This document shows positions 8,559 through 18,490 of a stretch of 58,012 nucleotides of DNA, piece by piece (the first letter of the stretch is position 1; each line of letters opens with the position of its first letter). A model generated the notes under the pieces. The model did not search any database. It had not been told where the DNA came from and saw nothing but the letters and a program-made list of their open reading frames with translations. The translations under genes were made by a program, and so were the position numbers. The stretch is from NCBI GenBank assembly GCA_002707525.1, contig PAND01000028.1:1-58012 (forward strand). The letters are read 5' to 3'. Source of the stretch: Flavobacteriales bacterium (GTDB lineage: Bacteria > Bacteroidota > Bacteroidia > Flavobacteriales > Schleiferiaceae).

Positions 8559-11500
8559 ATGGCTCTTAGAAAAAGCGATAAAAATCAAAACAGCGCATTC
8601 AACAAGATTACAATCTCGTTGACTGCCCCAGAAACCATCCTTGAAAACAGTCATGGAGAGGTTTTAAAACCAGAAACAATCAACTACCGAACACATAAAC
8701 CGGAGCGTGATGGTCTTTTCTGTGAACGCATTTTTGGTCCTGTAAAGGATTACGAGTGTGCTTGTGGTAAGTACAAAAGAATCCGTTACAAAGGAATTGT
8801 ATGTGATCGATGTGGAGTTGAGGTTACAGAGAAAAAAGTACGTCGTGATAGAGTAGGTCACATCTCATTGGTGGTGCCTGTTGTTCACATTTGGTACTTC
8901 CGTTCGTTACCTAACAAGATTGGTTACCTCCTGGGTTTACCGTCCAAGAAATTGGACATGGTAATTTACTATGAGCGTTACGTAGTTATTCAAGCAGCTA
9001 ATGCAGTAGATAACGAAGGTAATCCGCTTGAGCGAATGCAATTCTTGACGGAAGACGAGTATTTGGATGCAATGGAGCGTTTGCCAATTGAAAACCAGTA
9101 TTTACAGGATTCTGACCCAAATAAGTTCATTGCTAAGATGGGTGCAGAAGCAGTTAAAGCCTTATTGGGAACCCTTGATTTGGACGAACTCTCATATCAA
9201 TTGCGTCATAAAGCAAATACGGAAACTTCTCAGCAACGGAAACAAGAAGCGCTCAAGCGCCTTCAAGTTGTAGAAAGTCTGCGCGATGCGAATTCACGTA
9301 TAGAAAACAATCCAGAGTGGATGGTAATGAGCGTTGTACCGGTAATTCCACCAGAACTTCGTCCACTTGTACCACTTGACGGGGGTCGCTTTGCTACGTC
9401 AGATTTGAACGACCTTTACCGACGTGTAATTATTCGTAATAACCGTCTGAAGCGTCTACTAGAAATCAAAGCACCTGAGGTGATTTTGAGAAATGAGAAG
9501 CGTATGCTTCAGGAGTCTGTAGATAGTCTTTTCGATAATACTCGTAAGTCGTCTGCGGTGAAGACAGAGAGCAATCGTCCATTGAAATCACTTTCTGATT
9601 CATTGAAAGGTAAGCAAGGTCGTTTCCGTCAAAATCTTTTGGGTAAGCGTGTTGATTACTCTGCCCGTTCAGTAATAGTTGTAGGCCCTGAATTGAAACT
9701 TCACGAATGTGGTCTTCCAAAGAACATGGCTGCTGAACTTTACAAACCCTTCATTGTACGTAAGTTGATTGAAAGAGGAATTGTAAAAACGGTGAAGTCT
9801 GGAAAGAAAATAATCGATCGTCGTGATCCAGTAGTTTGGGATATCTTAGATAACGTGATGAAGGGTCACCCGGTTTTATTAAACCGTGCACCTACTCTTC
9901 ACCGTTTGGGAATTCAGGCATTCCAGCCAAAGCTGATTGAAGGGAAGGCAATTCAATTGCACCCTCTAGCATGTACGGCATTTAACGCTGATTTTGATGG
10001 TGATCAAATGGCAGTGCACCTTCCATTAGGCCCAGCTGCTATCTTAGAAGCACAGGTATTAATGTTGGCGTCACACAACATTTTGAACCCAGCAAACGGT
10101 TCTCCTATTGCAGTTCCTTCGCAGGATATGGTTCTTGGCCTATACTATATGACCAAGTCCATGAAGAATACCAAAGACATGCCTGTAAGAGGTGAGGGAA
10201 TGGTATTCTACTCACCTGAAGAAGTTGAGATTGCCTTAAATGAAGGCGCAGTGGACTTGCATGCTCAAATCAAGATTAAAGGTCGCGTGGAGCAAGAGGA
10301 TGGATCTATGAATATGGAGTTCATTGAGACTACAGTAGGTCGTGTATTATTCAATCAGGCTGTACCAGAGCAGGTTTCATTTATCAATACCGTATTAACT
10401 AAGAAAGCACTTCGTGGAATTATCGCAGATGTTTTGAAAAAAACAGATGTACCCGCTACAGCTAAATTCTTGGATGATATTAAGTCTATGGGATATGGAC
10501 GTGCCTTCCGAGGCGGTCTATCGTTCTCGTTGAATGATATTAGAATTCCAGATGCCAAGGAGAAATTGATTTCCGAGGCAGCTGAAGAGGTTGATGGTAT
10601 TTTTGCATCGTACAACATGGGTTTAATTACCAATAACGAAAGATACAATCAGGTAATTGACGTTTGGACTAATACGAACGCTCGATTGACGCAGGAAGCT
10701 ATGAGTACCTTGATTAATGATCGTCAAGGTTTCAACCCAATTTATATGATGCTTGATTCTGGAGCACGTGGATCAAAGGAGCAGATTCGTCAGCTTTCCG
10801 GTATGCGTGGTTTGATGGCTAAGCCTCAGAAATCAGGCTCTGCAGGTGGAGAAATCATTGAAAACCCCATTATCTCTAACTTTAAGGAGGGATTATCCAT
10901 TCTTGAGTACTTTATTTCTACTCACGGTGCTCGTAAAGGTCTTGCAGATACGGCATTGAAAACGGCAGATGCTGGTTACTTAACACGTCGTTTGCATGAT
11001 GTTGCACAAGACGTGGTGGTCAATGAAGTAGACTGTGGAACGCTTCGCGGCTTAGAGGTAACTGCATTGAAGAAAAGTGAAGAAATCGTTGAATCGCTTG
11101 CAGAGCGCATCATCGGTAGGGTTTCTCTAAATGATGTGGTTGATCCATTAACAGATGAGGTTTATATCGAATCAGGAGAATTAATCACTGAAGAGATTGC
11201 CAATAGAATTGATGCTTCTCCAATAGAAGTTGTTGAGGTACGCTCCCCATTAACTTGTGCTACGAAGCGCGGTATTTGTGAGAAATGTTACGGAACTAAC
11301 CTTGCGACTAATAAAGGTGCTCAACAGGGTGATTCTGTGGGTGTTATTGCAGCTCAGTCAATTGGAGAACCAGGTACGCAGCTTACGCTTCGTACATTCC
11401 ACGTTGGAGGAACTGCGGGTAACGTTTCCGAAGAAAATAAAATTCTTGCCAAGTTCGACGGTAAAATTGAATTAGAAGATGTCCGCACGGTAGAAGGTGA

Positions 11501-12848
11501 GAATGGAGAGAAAATTGTTATTGGTCGTACCGGTGAGATGCGTTTAGTAGACGTTAAAACGGGCCGAACGGTGATGACAAACAACATTCCTTACGGTGGT
11601 ATTTTAAAGGTGAAGCAAGGTCAAAAGGTGAAGGAAAACGCCGAGATTGTACTTTGGGATCCTTACAATGCGGTCATTATTGCCGAGGCGCCGGGTAAAA
11701 TTGCTTACAAGGATATCATTCAAGGAATTACCTATAAAGTTGAGATTGATGAACAAACAGGTTTCCAAGATAAAGTAATCTCGGATAATCGTAATCGTAA
11801 GTTGATTCCAACTATTCAAGTTATGGATGCTGACGGCAATGAAGTGAAGCATTACACATTGCCTGTTGGTGCACATTTGATGGTAGAAGAAGGTGAGGAG
11901 ATTGCTGCAGGTAAGATTCTTGTGAAGATTGCACGTAAGAGTGCAAAAGCAGGTGATATTACAGGTGGTCTTCCACGTGTAACAGAATTGTTTGAGGCAC
12001 GTAACCCTTCTAATCCTGCCGTTGTAGCTGCCATAGACGGTATAGTTAGCTACGGGAAAATTAAGCGCGGTAATCGTGAAATTATCATTGAGAGTCGCAC
12101 GGGTGAGGTGAAGAAATACTTGATTAATTTGAGTAAGCAGATCCTCGTTCAGGAAAACGATTTCGTTAAAGCTGGTACGCCACTATCAGACGGTGCAATT
12201 ACACCGAATGATATTTTAGCGATAAAAGGTCCTACTGCGGTTCAATCCTACTTAGTGAATGAAATTCAAGAAGTTTATAGACTTCAAGGGGTGAAAATCA
12301 ACGATAAGCACTTTGAAGTTATCGTGCGTCAAATGATGCGTAAGGTTAAGATTCAAGATACAGGTGATACTTTGTTCCTTGAAGGAAATCTTGTACACGC
12401 GGTAGATTTCATTGAAGAAAATGATAATATTTTCGGAATGAAGGTAGTTGAAGATGCCGGCGAAAGTGAAAGCTTGAAAGTTGGACAAATCCTTAGCTCA
12501 AGAGATTTACGTGATGAAAATAGTATTCTGCTTCGTGAGGATAAGGCATTAGTCACAGCACGTGATGCACGTCCTGCAACTGCTGCTCCGGTGCTTCAAG
12601 GTATTACAAGAGCATCATTACAAACTAAATCGTTCATTTCAGCGGCTTCCTTCCAGGAAACTACGAAAGTGTTGAACGAAGCAGCTGTAAACGCTAAAGA
12701 AGATACGCTAGAAGGATTGAAAGAAAACGTAATTGTTGGTCATTTGATTCCTGCAGGAACAGGTCTTAAGAAATACCGATCAACTGTGGTAGGTTCCAAA
12801 GAGGAATATGCACAGATGAAGGAGACTTTGAGCGTTGACGTTGAATAA
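8559..12848 (+). CDS. rpoC: DNA-directed RNA polymerase subunit beta prime
   Basis: The 1429-residue beta prime subunit. The N-terminal zinc ribbon is visible ([11 protein letters not shown] followed by CDRCGVEV). The catalytic motif NADFDGD at residues 476-482 binds the two magnesium ions of the active site. A second zinc site is present ([13 protein letters not shown]), as are the bridge and trigger helix region ([23 protein letters not shown]) and the C-terminal RARPAT-like tail [16 protein letters not shown]. The length agrees with other Bacteroidota, which have insertions compared with Firmicutes. A DUF3467 gene follows after 17 bases. Confidence 0.99.
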   Translation: MALRKSDKNQNSAFNKITISLTAPETILENSHGEVLKPETINYRTHKPERDGLFCERIFGPVKDYECACGKYKRIRYKGIVCDRCGVEVTEKKVRRDRVGHISLVVPVVHIWYFRSLPNKIGYLLGLPSKKLDMVIYYERYVVIQAANAVDNEGNPLERMQFLTEDEYLDAMERLPIENQYLQDSDPNKFIAKMGAEAVKALLGTLDLDELSYQLRHKANTETSQQRKQEALKRLQVVESLRDANSRIENNPEWMVMSVVPVIPPELRPLVPLDGGRFATSDLNDLYRRVIIRNNRLKRLLEIKAPEVILRNEKRMLQESVDSLFDNTRKSSAVKTESNRPLKSLSDSLKGKQGRFRQNLLGKRVDYSARSVIVVGPELKLHECGLPKNMAAELYKPFIVRKLIERGIVKTVKSGKKIIDRRDPVVWDILDNVMKGHPVLLNRAPTLHRLGIQAFQPKLIEGKAIQLHPLACTAFNADFDGDQMAVHLPLGPAAILEAQVLMLASHNILNPANGSPIAVPSQDMVLGLYYMTKSMKNTKDMPVRGEGMVFYSPEEVEIALNEGAVDLHAQIKIKGRVEQEDGSMNMEFIETTVGRVLFNQAVPEQVSFINTVLTKKALRGIIADVLKKTDVPATAKFLDDIKSMGYGRAFRGGLSFSLNDIRIPDAKEKLISEAAEEVDGIFASYNMGLITNNERYNQVIDVWTNTNARLTQEAMSTLINDRQGFNPIYMMLDSGARGSKEQIRQLSGMRGLMAKPQKSGSAGGEIIENPIISNFKEGLSILEYFISTHGARKGLADTALKTADAGYLTRRLHDVAQDVVVNEVDCGTLRGLEVTALKKSEEIVESLAERIIGRVSLNDVVDPLTDEVYIESGELITEEIANRIDASPIEVVEVRSPLTCATKRGICEKCYGTNLATNKGAQQGDSVGVIAAQSIGEPGTQLTLRTFHVGGTAGNVSEENKILAKFDGKIELEDVRTVEGENGEKIVIGRTGEMRLVDVKTGRTVMTNNIPYGGILKVKQGQKVKENAEIVLWDPYNAVIIAEAPGKIAYKDIIQGITYKVEIDEQTGFQDKVISDNRNRKLIPTIQVMDADGNEVKHYTLPVGAHLMVEEGEEIAAGKILVKIARKSAKAGDITGGLPRVTELFEARNPSNPAVVAAIDGIVSYGKIKRGNREIIIESRTGEVKKYLINLSKQILVQENDFVKAGTPLSDGAITPNDILAIKGPTAVQSYLVNEIQEVYRLQGVKINDKHFEVIVRQMMRKVKIQDTGDTLFLEGNLVHAVDFIEENDNIFGMKVVEDAGESESLKVGQILSSRDLRDENSILLREDKALVTARDARPATAAPVLQGITRASLQTKSFISAASFQETTKVLNEAAVNAKEDTLEGLKENVIVGHLIPAGTGLKKYRSTVVGSKEEYAQMKETLSVDVE

Positions 12849-12865
12849 TGTAACGGCTAGAAATA

Positions 12866-13177
12866 ATGTCAGAAGAAAAGAAAGAAGGACAAATTAATAT
12901 TGAGTTGAGCGAGGAAATGGCGCAGGGTGTGTACAGCAACCTGGTGGCGATTAACCATAGCCCAACAGAATTTATTTTGGATTTCATTCAGATGATGCCC
13001 GGGGTTCCGAAGGCTAAAGTTCAATCACGCATTATTTTAACACCTGAACACGCAAAGCGTTTGTTGGGTGCTCTTGGGGATAATGTCGCTCGATTTGAAC
13101 AAAATTTTGGCAGTGTTAGAACTCCAGAGGCGCCACAAGTTCCATTGAATTTTGGAGGACCCACTGGAGAAGCTTAA
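12866..13177 (+). CDS. DUF3467 family protein downstream of rpoC
   Basis: A 103-residue soluble protein of the DUF3467 family. The sequence shows INIELSEEMAQGVYSNLVAI, a central FILDFIQMMPG motif, and KVQSRIILTPEHAKRLLGAL, all typical of the family; the C-terminal tail is Pro/Gly-rich. No enzyme motif is seen and its function is unknown. It follows rpoC by 17 bases and is followed by a strong terminator, so it is the last gene of the rpoBC transcript. Conservation of this position in Bacteroidota suggests a link to transcription, but that is inference. Confidence 0.88.
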   Translation: MSEEKKEGQINIELSEEMAQGVYSNLVAINHSPTEFILDFIQMMPGVPKAKVQSRIILTPEHAKRLLGALGDNVARFEQNFGSVRTPEAPQVPLNFGGPTGEA

Positions 13178-13200
13178 TTCAATATTTTTAGATTAAGATA

Positions 13201-13228
13201 AACCCCCGGCGTGAGCCGGGGGTTTTTT
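13201..13228 (+). terminator. Strong intrinsic terminator after the rpoBC-DUF3467 transcript
   Basis: Stem CCCCCGGC (13203-13210) pairs with GCCGGGGG (13215-13222), extended by AA/TT, with loop GTGA and six T residues at 13223-13228. It lies 24 bases after the DUF3467 stop. The remaining 138 bases before the convergent aminotransferase gene hold only small imperfect hairpins, including ATTCC/GGAAT near 13320-13337, which could end the minus-strand transcript weakly. Confidence 0.93.
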
Positions 13229-13366
13229 AATTCGAACCATCCCCAGACCTTAGTCTAGATTGTTCACCCTATTAAGTCAGGAATGTATTTGCTTAGGGTA
13301 GCGGTAGGAAGAATTATCAAATTCCTGGAAAAGGAATAGAAAAAAGGGCACTTTAATCGAATTGAC

Positions 13367-14563
13367 TTATTCACTCAAGTCATCAATCACTTCGAGGATA
13401 GTATTGAGTCCAAAATTTAATTGGTCCATGGTTATGGTCAGTGGGGGAGTGATTCTGATGGCATTTTCTGCGAATAGAAAACTATTGGAAATAACACCTT
13501 GCTTCTCTAATTTGGCAATGACCTTAAATCCGTCAATAGCTGGTTTAAGCCAGAGACAGTACATCAAACCTTTGCCACTAATTTTTTCAATATTTGGATG
13601 TATTAGTTTGGACTGAATTATTTGCTCTTTATAAGGAATTGATTCCATGAGCGTTACATCTTCTTCTAGAACCTCAAAAACGCCTAATGAAGCCGCACAG
13701 CTTACAGGGTTTCCACCAAAGGTTGTGATGTGACCAAGAATAGGGTCTGCCTGGATAACTTTCATGATATGCTCAGGTGCCACAAAGGCTCCTAAAGGAA
13801 GTCCGCCGCCATAAGCCTTGGCCAAACACATGATATCTGGACAGAATCCGTAATCTAAATGAGCAAACCAGTTACCTGTTCTACCCATTCCGGTTTGAAT
13901 TTCATCAAGAATCATTAGGGCACCAACTTCTGTGCATCGTGCGCGAACAGCTTTTATCCATTCTTGGTTTGCAGGGATATAACCACTTCCTGCTTGAATG
14001 CACTCAATGACAACTCCTGCTGTCTTGGTAGTAATCTGCTCGAGCACAGCCAAGTCATTAAAGTTCGCTTGGTGGGTATCTGGTAAAAGTGGGTAATAGC
14101 CGCCTTTGTATTTATTGGATCCTTGAATACTTAAAGAGCCTTGGGTAGAACCGTGGTAGCTGTTTTTAAAACTGATGAACTGGCTACGTCCGGTATATTT
14201 TTTACTGATTTTCATGGAAGCCTCTATTGCTTCTGTTCCGCTGTTGACAAAATAGACTCGATTCATGCAGGGATGGAGTTTTTCCAATGTCTTGGTTGCC
14301 AATTTTGCTTGCGGTTCAATTGCAAATTCCCCGTAAACCATGACGTGCATATGACGCTTTACTTGATTGATTACAGACGAAATAATAGTCGGGTGTCCAT
14401 GTCCGGTATTAGCCACTGAAATACCTGATATAAAATCTAGATAGGGCGTGCCCTCCTGGTCGTATAGATAATTCCCTTCCGCCCGATAAACTACTAATGC
14501 GCTAGGGTTGCCCACTACTTGGGCAACGTTTGACAAGAAAAGTGATTTGATGTCTTTCTCCAT
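13367..14563 (-). CDS. Class III pyridoxal-phosphate aminotransferase
   Basis: A fold-type I PLP enzyme of aminotransferase class III (acetylornithine/ornithine/4-aminobutyrate family), about 398 residues. Visible motifs are VNSGTEAIEASMKISKKYTG, which binds the cofactor phosphate, LMILDEIQTGMGRTG with the conserved Asp, and LAKAYGGGLPLGAF with the Schiff-base lysine. The substrate cannot be told from sequence; no arginine or lysine pathway genes are nearby. The frame could start 14 codons earlier at 14605, but those codons run into the upstream terminator, so the ATG at 14563 (MEKDIKSLF) is preferred. It is separated from the Spy-like gene by that terminator. Confidence 0.88.
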   Translation of the reverse strand: MEKDIKSLFLSNVAQVVGNPSALVVYRAEGNYLYDQEGTPYLDFISGISVANTGHGHPTIISSVINQVKRHMHVMVYGEFAIEPQAKLATKTLEKLHPCMNRVYFVNSGTEAIEASMKISKKYTGRSQFISFKNSYHGSTQGSLSIQGSNKYKGGYYPLLPDTHQANFNDLAVLEQITTKTAGVVIECIQAGSGYIPANQEWIKAVRARCTEVGALMILDEIQTGMGRTGNWFAHLDYGFCPDIMCLAKAYGGGLPLGAFVAPEHIMKVIQADPILGHITTFGGNPVSCAASLGVFEVLEEDVTLMESIPYKEQIIQSKLIHPNIEKISGKGLMYCLWLKPAIDGFKVIAKLEKQGVISNSFLFAENAIRITPPLTITMDQLNFGLNTILEVIDDLSE

Positions 14564-14603
14564 ACTGTGGCGAAGATACGTTGTCCTCTTTGCGCATAAA
14601 AGC

Positions 14604-14635
14604 AAAAAAAGCCCCGTGTACTTAGTACAAGGGGC
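14604..14635 (-). terminator. Intrinsic terminator of the transketolase-ECF sigma operon
   Basis: Read on the minus strand, GCCCC and GGGGC arms (14611-14615 and 14631-14635), with an inner TGTAC/GTACA stem and one mismatch, are followed by seven T residues (A tract 14604-14610 on the plus strand). It comes about 28 bases after the Spy-like gene stop and before the aminotransferase start at 14563, and so separates the two transcription units. Confidence 0.88.
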
Positions 14636-14663
14636 AAAAACCTAATTAAACTTTAAATCATGT

Positions 14664-15158
14664 CTATCTAATAGGACGTTCTCCATTTTTTCTTCCTCGC
14701 TCGTTAGGTCCTTTACCGCCTTTCATTCGTACCATCATTCTGCGTCCAAATTCCTTTTCAGCCCGCATAAGTTGAGCGGTTTTATTTGCTCCTATTACTT
14801 TAATAAAATCGTCTAAATAGCTTTTACGAAGCTCGGCGATATTGATTCCTGCGTCAGCCATTGAATAAATCATTTTTTCAATGGCCTCGTCAGACATCAC
14901 ATCATCTTCTAGATCTTTGAAAGTTTTTAATTGATTAGAACGCAGTTCAATCTCTTTATCCTGAAGCTCATTGTAAACAGGCCAAAATGCTTGGCTTTCC
15001 TCAACGGTGAGTTCTAATTCATTGGTTAAATAGGCCACTTTCATGGCCTCTATTTTTTCCTTCTTCTTCTCTAATGTTTCAGCATCATTTGCAGTCTTAG
15101 GCTGGGCAACAGCTACTAGGGAGCTTAAAAGAAGCGTAAAGATTAGTGTGTCCTTCAT
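14664..15158 (-). CDS. Spy/CpxP-like periplasmic protein linked to an ECF sigma factor
   Basis: A 164-residue exported protein. Residues 1-18 form a signal peptide ending in VAVAQ. The mature part is helical and charged, with the repeatable pattern LTVEESQAFWPVYNELQDKE and a basic, Gly-rich C terminus. This pattern is common in Bacteroidota proteins encoded beside ECF sigma factors and resembles the LTxxQ proteins Spy and CpxP, which sense or chaperone misfolded envelope proteins. The start overlaps the anti-sigma stop by four bases (ATGA), showing translational coupling. A periplasmic stress-sensing role is inferred from the family and context. Confidence 0.75.
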   Translation of the reverse strand: MKDTLIFTLLLSSLVAVAQPKTANDAETLEKKKEKIEAMKVAYLTNELELTVEESQAFWPVYNELQDKEIELRSNQLKTFKDLEDDVMSDEAIEKMIYSMADAGINIAELRKSYLDDFIKVIGANKTAQLMRAEKEFGRRMMVRMKGGKGPNERGRKNGERPIR

Positions 15159-15538
15159 AATTCTAAGTAATCTAAGTTGTTGTAATAGTCTAAATAAATA
15201 TCAGTATCAATTTCTAAATCAATGACTTCCAAAGAGTCTGTATCAACATAAGAATATAGGTCTTCCACATTGATATATCCAAGATCATACATTTCTGAGG
15301 ACACATCTTCAACAATTACTAAAGCATCGCTTTGTTCTTTCGGCCATAAAAAAAGTAAAATCACTATTGAAGCGGCTGCTGCAATGGATAACCTTAATAA
15401 TAGCATCAACTGAGCTTTCTTTGATTCAGGTTCTACTGCATTACGTTGAACAATATATTGTTCTGGAATTCTATGCAGTCTTGCTTTCAAATCATTCAAT
15501 CGCTCTGGACTAATTGTATGTGATTTTTGTTTTTCCAT
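15155..15538 (-). CDS. Putative membrane anti-sigma factor
   Basis: A 127-residue protein with a short charged cytoplasmic N part (ISPERLNDLKARLHRIPEQY), one transmembrane helix at about residues 46-66 (LRLSIAAAASIVILLFLW), and an acidic periplasmic tail rich in Asp, Glu and Tyr. No zinc-binding HxxxCxxC anti-sigma motif is present. The anti-sigma call rests on its place between an ECF sigma gene (22 bases upstream) and a Spy-like gene (four-base overlap) and on the single-span topology. It is otherwise unlike anything I can name. Confidence 0.62.
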   Translation of the reverse strand: MEKQKSHTISPERLNDLKARLHRIPEQYIVQRNAVEPESKKAQLMLLLRLSIAAAASIVILLFLWPKEQSDALVIVEDVSSEMYDLGYINVEDLYSYVDTDSLEVIDLEIDTDIYLDYYNNLDYLEL

Positions 15539-15560
15539 TTTAGAGTATAGATAACACCGA

Positions 15561-16103
15561 TTACGGAAGGTTTAATAGCCCAATCAATTTTTCTTCCATT
15601 TTGATTTTAGCATGGTGGTAATTGGCCTTTAGAGCTCCAGTCGAAGTCCCCGTAAGTTTAGATATTTCTTTGAAGCTCAAATCTTGATAATAACGAAGCT
15701 CAAAAACTAATTGCTGTTTTTCTGGGAGTGTTACTAAAACTTCTTGCACTTTCCTGCTGATTTCATCGCCGTCCCACTTTAGAGCTGTGGGACTAATATC
15801 ATTGGATACTAAATGTGAATCCTTGCTTTGAAGACGTTTTTCTTTTTTAAGTTCTGTTAACGCTGCATTGCGAACTATTGAATAGCACCACGTAAATGGG
15901 TGGCTTTTACCTTGGAATTTGTGAAGGTTCCCCCAAATATTGATCATGCCCTCTTGAAGAGCGTCTTGAGCCAGCGTTTCGCTTTTAAGAATACGAATTG
16001 CACAATAGAGAAGTCGCTCGCTATATTGTTCAACAATTTGAAAAAAAGAAGCCTCCCACTGCTGTTGCAATAAGAGGCTTTTAATATCTTTTTGTTCCTC
16101 CAT
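15561..16103 (-). CDS. ECF-type RNA polymerase sigma factor
   Basis: A 180-residue sigma-70 family protein with only regions 2 and 4. Region 2 includes DALQEGMINIWGNLHKFQG and FTWCYSIVRNAALTELKK, which bind core polymerase and the -10 element. Region 4 includes LPEKQQLVFELRYYQDLSFK and a helix-turn-helix EISKLTGTSTGALKANYHHA, typical of ECF factors. It starts 39 bases after the transketolase C-half stop, with a TACCTTTT sequence in the gap that is one mismatch from the housekeeping -7 box. It may therefore be read both from the transketolase operon and from its own start. Confidence 0.93.
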   Translation of the reverse strand: MEEQKDIKSLLLQQQWEASFFQIVEQYSERLLYCAIRILKSETLAQDALQEGMINIWGNLHKFQGKSHPFTWCYSIVRNAALTELKKEKRLQSKDSHLVSNDISPTALKWDGDEISRKVQEVLVTLPEKQQLVFELRYYQDLSFKEISKLTGTSTGALKANYHHAKIKMEEKLIGLLNLP

Positions 16104-16142
16104 TATTACCTATAGATAGGAAAAAGGTAAGAAAGGTTTAAA

Positions 16143-17099
16143 TTATATTTTTCTTTTAATCACTTTTTGAGTTGCTAAAATTATGGCGTCCGCGTTTAAT
16201 TCGTATTTATCCATTAATTGCGCAGGAGTCCCGCTTTCTCCAAAACTATCGTCTACTGCAACGAATTCTTGAGGAACAGGATTATTGGTTACAATAGTCT
16301 GGGCAACGCTTTCGCCCATACCTCCAAAACGATTATGCTCCTCTGCGGTTACTACACAACCTGTTTTTTGAATTGAATCTAAAATAATTTTTTCGTCTAA
16401 AGGTTTAACGGTAGCCATATTAATTACTTCCGCATGTATACCTAGCGAATCAAGTTTTTCAGCTGCTTGCAGAGCTTCCCAAACTAGATGGCCAGTTGCA
16501 ACAATAGTCACATCTGATCCTTCTGATAAAATTTCCCCCTTGCCAATTTTAAATGTGGCATTTGCATCTGTGAAATTAGCCACTTTTGGCCGACCAAAAC
16601 GCAAGTAAACAGGGCCGTTGTAGTCAGCAATCGCGATAGTAGCTGCCTTAGTTTGATTGAAGTCACAAGGGTTTATCACAACCATATGCGGCAACATTTT
16701 CATTAAGCCAAGATCCTCTAAGATTTGATGCGTTGCTCCGTCTTCACCAAGCGTCAGGCCTGCATGTGAAGCACATATTTTCACATTTTTAAAACTATAA
16801 GCTATACTTTGACGAATTTGATCATACACTCTACCAGTTGAGAAATTCGCAAATGTGCCTGTAAAAGGAATTTTACCTCCAATAGTTAATCCTGCAGCGA
16901 TTCCCATCATATTTGCTTCCGCAATTCCTACTTGGAAGAAACGGTCTGGATGCTGTTCTGCAAATGCATTCATTTTAAGCGAACCCGTGAGGTCAGCACA
17001 AAGGGCTACAACTTGATCGTTGGTGTTGCCTAATTCTTCCAAACCGGCTCCAAAACCAGAACGCGTATCCTTACTTCCTGTATCGCTGTACTTTTTCAT
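16143..17099 (-). CDS. Transketolase, C-terminal half (split subunit)
   Basis: A 318-residue protein equal to the pyrimidine-binding domain plus the C-terminal domain of transketolase. It shows the block FFQVGIAEANMMGIAAGL with the catalytic Glu that activates thiamine diphosphate, then SHAGLTLGEDGATHQ, VYLRFGRP, and the C-terminal TAEEHNRFGGMGE. With the N-half at 18491-19336 it should form one heteromeric enzyme of the non-oxidative pentose phosphate pathway. The stop of the VWA gene lies one base upstream of its start, so translation is likely coupled. Split transketolases are known in Bacteroidota and archaea; a related 1-deoxyxylulose-5-phosphate synthase is excluded by the short N partner. 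Confidence 0.92.
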   Translation of the reverse strand: MKKYSDTGSKDTRSGFGAGLEELGNTNDQVVALCADLTGSLKMNAFAEQHPDRFFQVGIAEANMMGIAAGLTIGGKIPFTGTFANFSTGRVYDQIRQSIAYSFKNVKICASHAGLTLGEDGATHQILEDLGLMKMLPHMVVINPCDFNQTKAATIAIADYNGPVYLRFGRPKVANFTDANATFKIGKGEILSEGSDVTIVATGHLVWEALQAAEKLDSLGIHAEVINMATVKPLDEKIILDSIQKTGCVVTAEEHNRFGGMGESVAQTIVTNNPVPQEFVAVDDSFGESGTPAQLMDKYELNADAIILATQKVIKRKI

Positions 17100-17100
17100 T

Positions 17101-18480
17101 TTAATTGATTTTCACAATGGTTGATGAGCCTGGACTCACTCTAAATTCTTTATTCTTACTGTAACCGGTTTCTTGGGCAAACTTGCTTCGGAACACAACC
17201 TTATACTGTCCTGGTTGTAGCTGAATAACCTGACGTTCGCTGCTTTCACTTAAATCAATGACCCATTCATATTCTGTTTCTCGTTGCACAAATACGGCAC
17301 CATAACCGCTTACGCCAGTTTGAATAGTTACCATTCCAGGTGGTGGAACAGCTATAGTTGTTGAAGCACTAGCTTTAATATGTATGCCTTTTTGAATGAT
17401 ACGAGGCAAGGTTAAGATCTCCAAGTCATAAGTACCGCTTAGATAACTCTGAGATGTACCAAAGTCTTGAACATGAAGTATGGTTTCTTGGTCTTGAGGT
17501 TTAACTATACACGCAATATTTTTTGCCACACGAGGCGAAGCCTTTAGTATTAATTCTCCCTGCGGAGCATCAGCGCCCAAATGGGTGTGCGTGCCACTAT
17601 GAATAACAATGCTATCCACTCGAACTGGAGGGATGGTGTGTACTACCATGTCATAAACAATCAAAGGGTCTAGTACAAGGGTATCAGGCAGTCCTTTATA
17701 ATTTAAGGTATGAATGATGTTTTCTTTAATCATGCCAGAGGTGTGATCATAAAGGAGCACTGGAACATCTGTTTCTGTAGGCTTACCGTGAATATCAAGT
17801 AGATTGATTTGTGCTGTTGTATTATCCAATGCTTGAGAAATAACAACGCCTAAGACATTTTTAAACGTGTTTTCGTCAGCTGCATCAAAATAGGTGCCTA
17901 CGCATTCAAAACTGCTCTTGAAATCCTCATCTAGGCCTATTCCAATAACAAAAGGCTTTAAAATAATTCCTTTCTTTTGCAGACTCCTACTTACAATACA
18001 AGGATCTCCGTCACAAGCTTCAACTCCGTCGGTGATTAGAATGATGATATTTCTGCACTCTGCGCATGGGGTGAAATCGGTGGCTGCCTTCATCAATGAA
18101 CCCGCAATTGGAGTGGTTCCACGGGGCGTGATACTTTTAAGAACCCGTTTTATTTTATAAATATTACCCTTGCCAAATGGTACTTCTAGACGAGTATCTG
18201 AACAATCTTGAGGAGGGACTGGCCTTTGGTGGCCATACACTCTTAAGGCAAGTTGAAAATTACCCTCTGCCTGAATATCTTGTAAGCTATCCAACATTTG
18301 TCCCATTAGCCGCTGTGCAACGTCAATCTTCGCGCCAGTTTCCCAACGTCCGTACATGCTCTGACTGCCATCAAAAACAAACAAAATCCTGGTTAACGGC
18401 GGTTGCTGCTCGTTATTCTTGCTTTGTGCAAAGAGTACCGAGCAAAATAGAAGTGTTATTGAAAGGAATAGGTTTTTCAA
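17101..18480 (-). CDS. Secreted VWA-domain protein encoded between transketolase halves
   Basis: A 459-residue exported protein. A signal peptide (residues 1-19, ending VLFAQ) is followed by a von Willebrand A domain at about 30-215. The metal-ion-dependent adhesion site is complete: D37-G-S-Q-S41, a Thr in RGTTPIAGSL, and LITDGVEACDGDPC with the later Asp. Several Cys residues could form disulphides, consistent with a periplasmic or surface site. The C-terminal half looks like beta-sandwich repeats with no T9SS sorting signal. It lies 10 bases after the transketolase N-half and one base before the C-half, so it is made from the same mRNA. Its function is unknown and an envelope role with metabolic coregulation is only inference. 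Confidence 0.85.
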   Translation of the reverse strand: MKNLFLSITLLFCSVLFAQSKNNEQQPPLTRILFVFDGSQSMYGRWETGAKIDVAQRLMGQMLDSLQDIQAEGNFQLALRVYGHQRPVPPQDCSDTRLEVPFGKGNIYKIKRVLKSITPRGTTPIAGSLMKAATDFTPCAECRNIIILITDGVEACDGDPCIVSRSLQKKGIILKPFVIGIGLDEDFKSSFECVGTYFDAADENTFKNVLGVVISQALDNTTAQINLLDIHGKPTETDVPVLLYDHTSGMIKENIIHTLNYKGLPDTLVLDPLIVYDMVVHTIPPVRVDSIVIHSGTHTHLGADAPQGELILKASPRVAKNIACIVKPQDQETILHVQDFGTSQSYLSGTYDLEILTLPRIIQKGIHIKASASTTIAVPPPGMVTIQTGVSGYGAVFVQRETEYEWVIDLSESSERQVIQLQPGQYKVVFRSKFAQETGYSKNKEFRVSPGSSTIVKIN

Positions 18481-18490
18481 GGTTTTTAGA

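Noticed and set aside
13229-13366. Small RNA in the spacer between the DUF3467 terminator and the aminotransferase
   Set aside because: The hairpins found (ACCCTA...TAGGGT with a bulge; ATTCC/GGAAT) are short or imperfect and there is no promoter. At most a weak minus-strand terminator.
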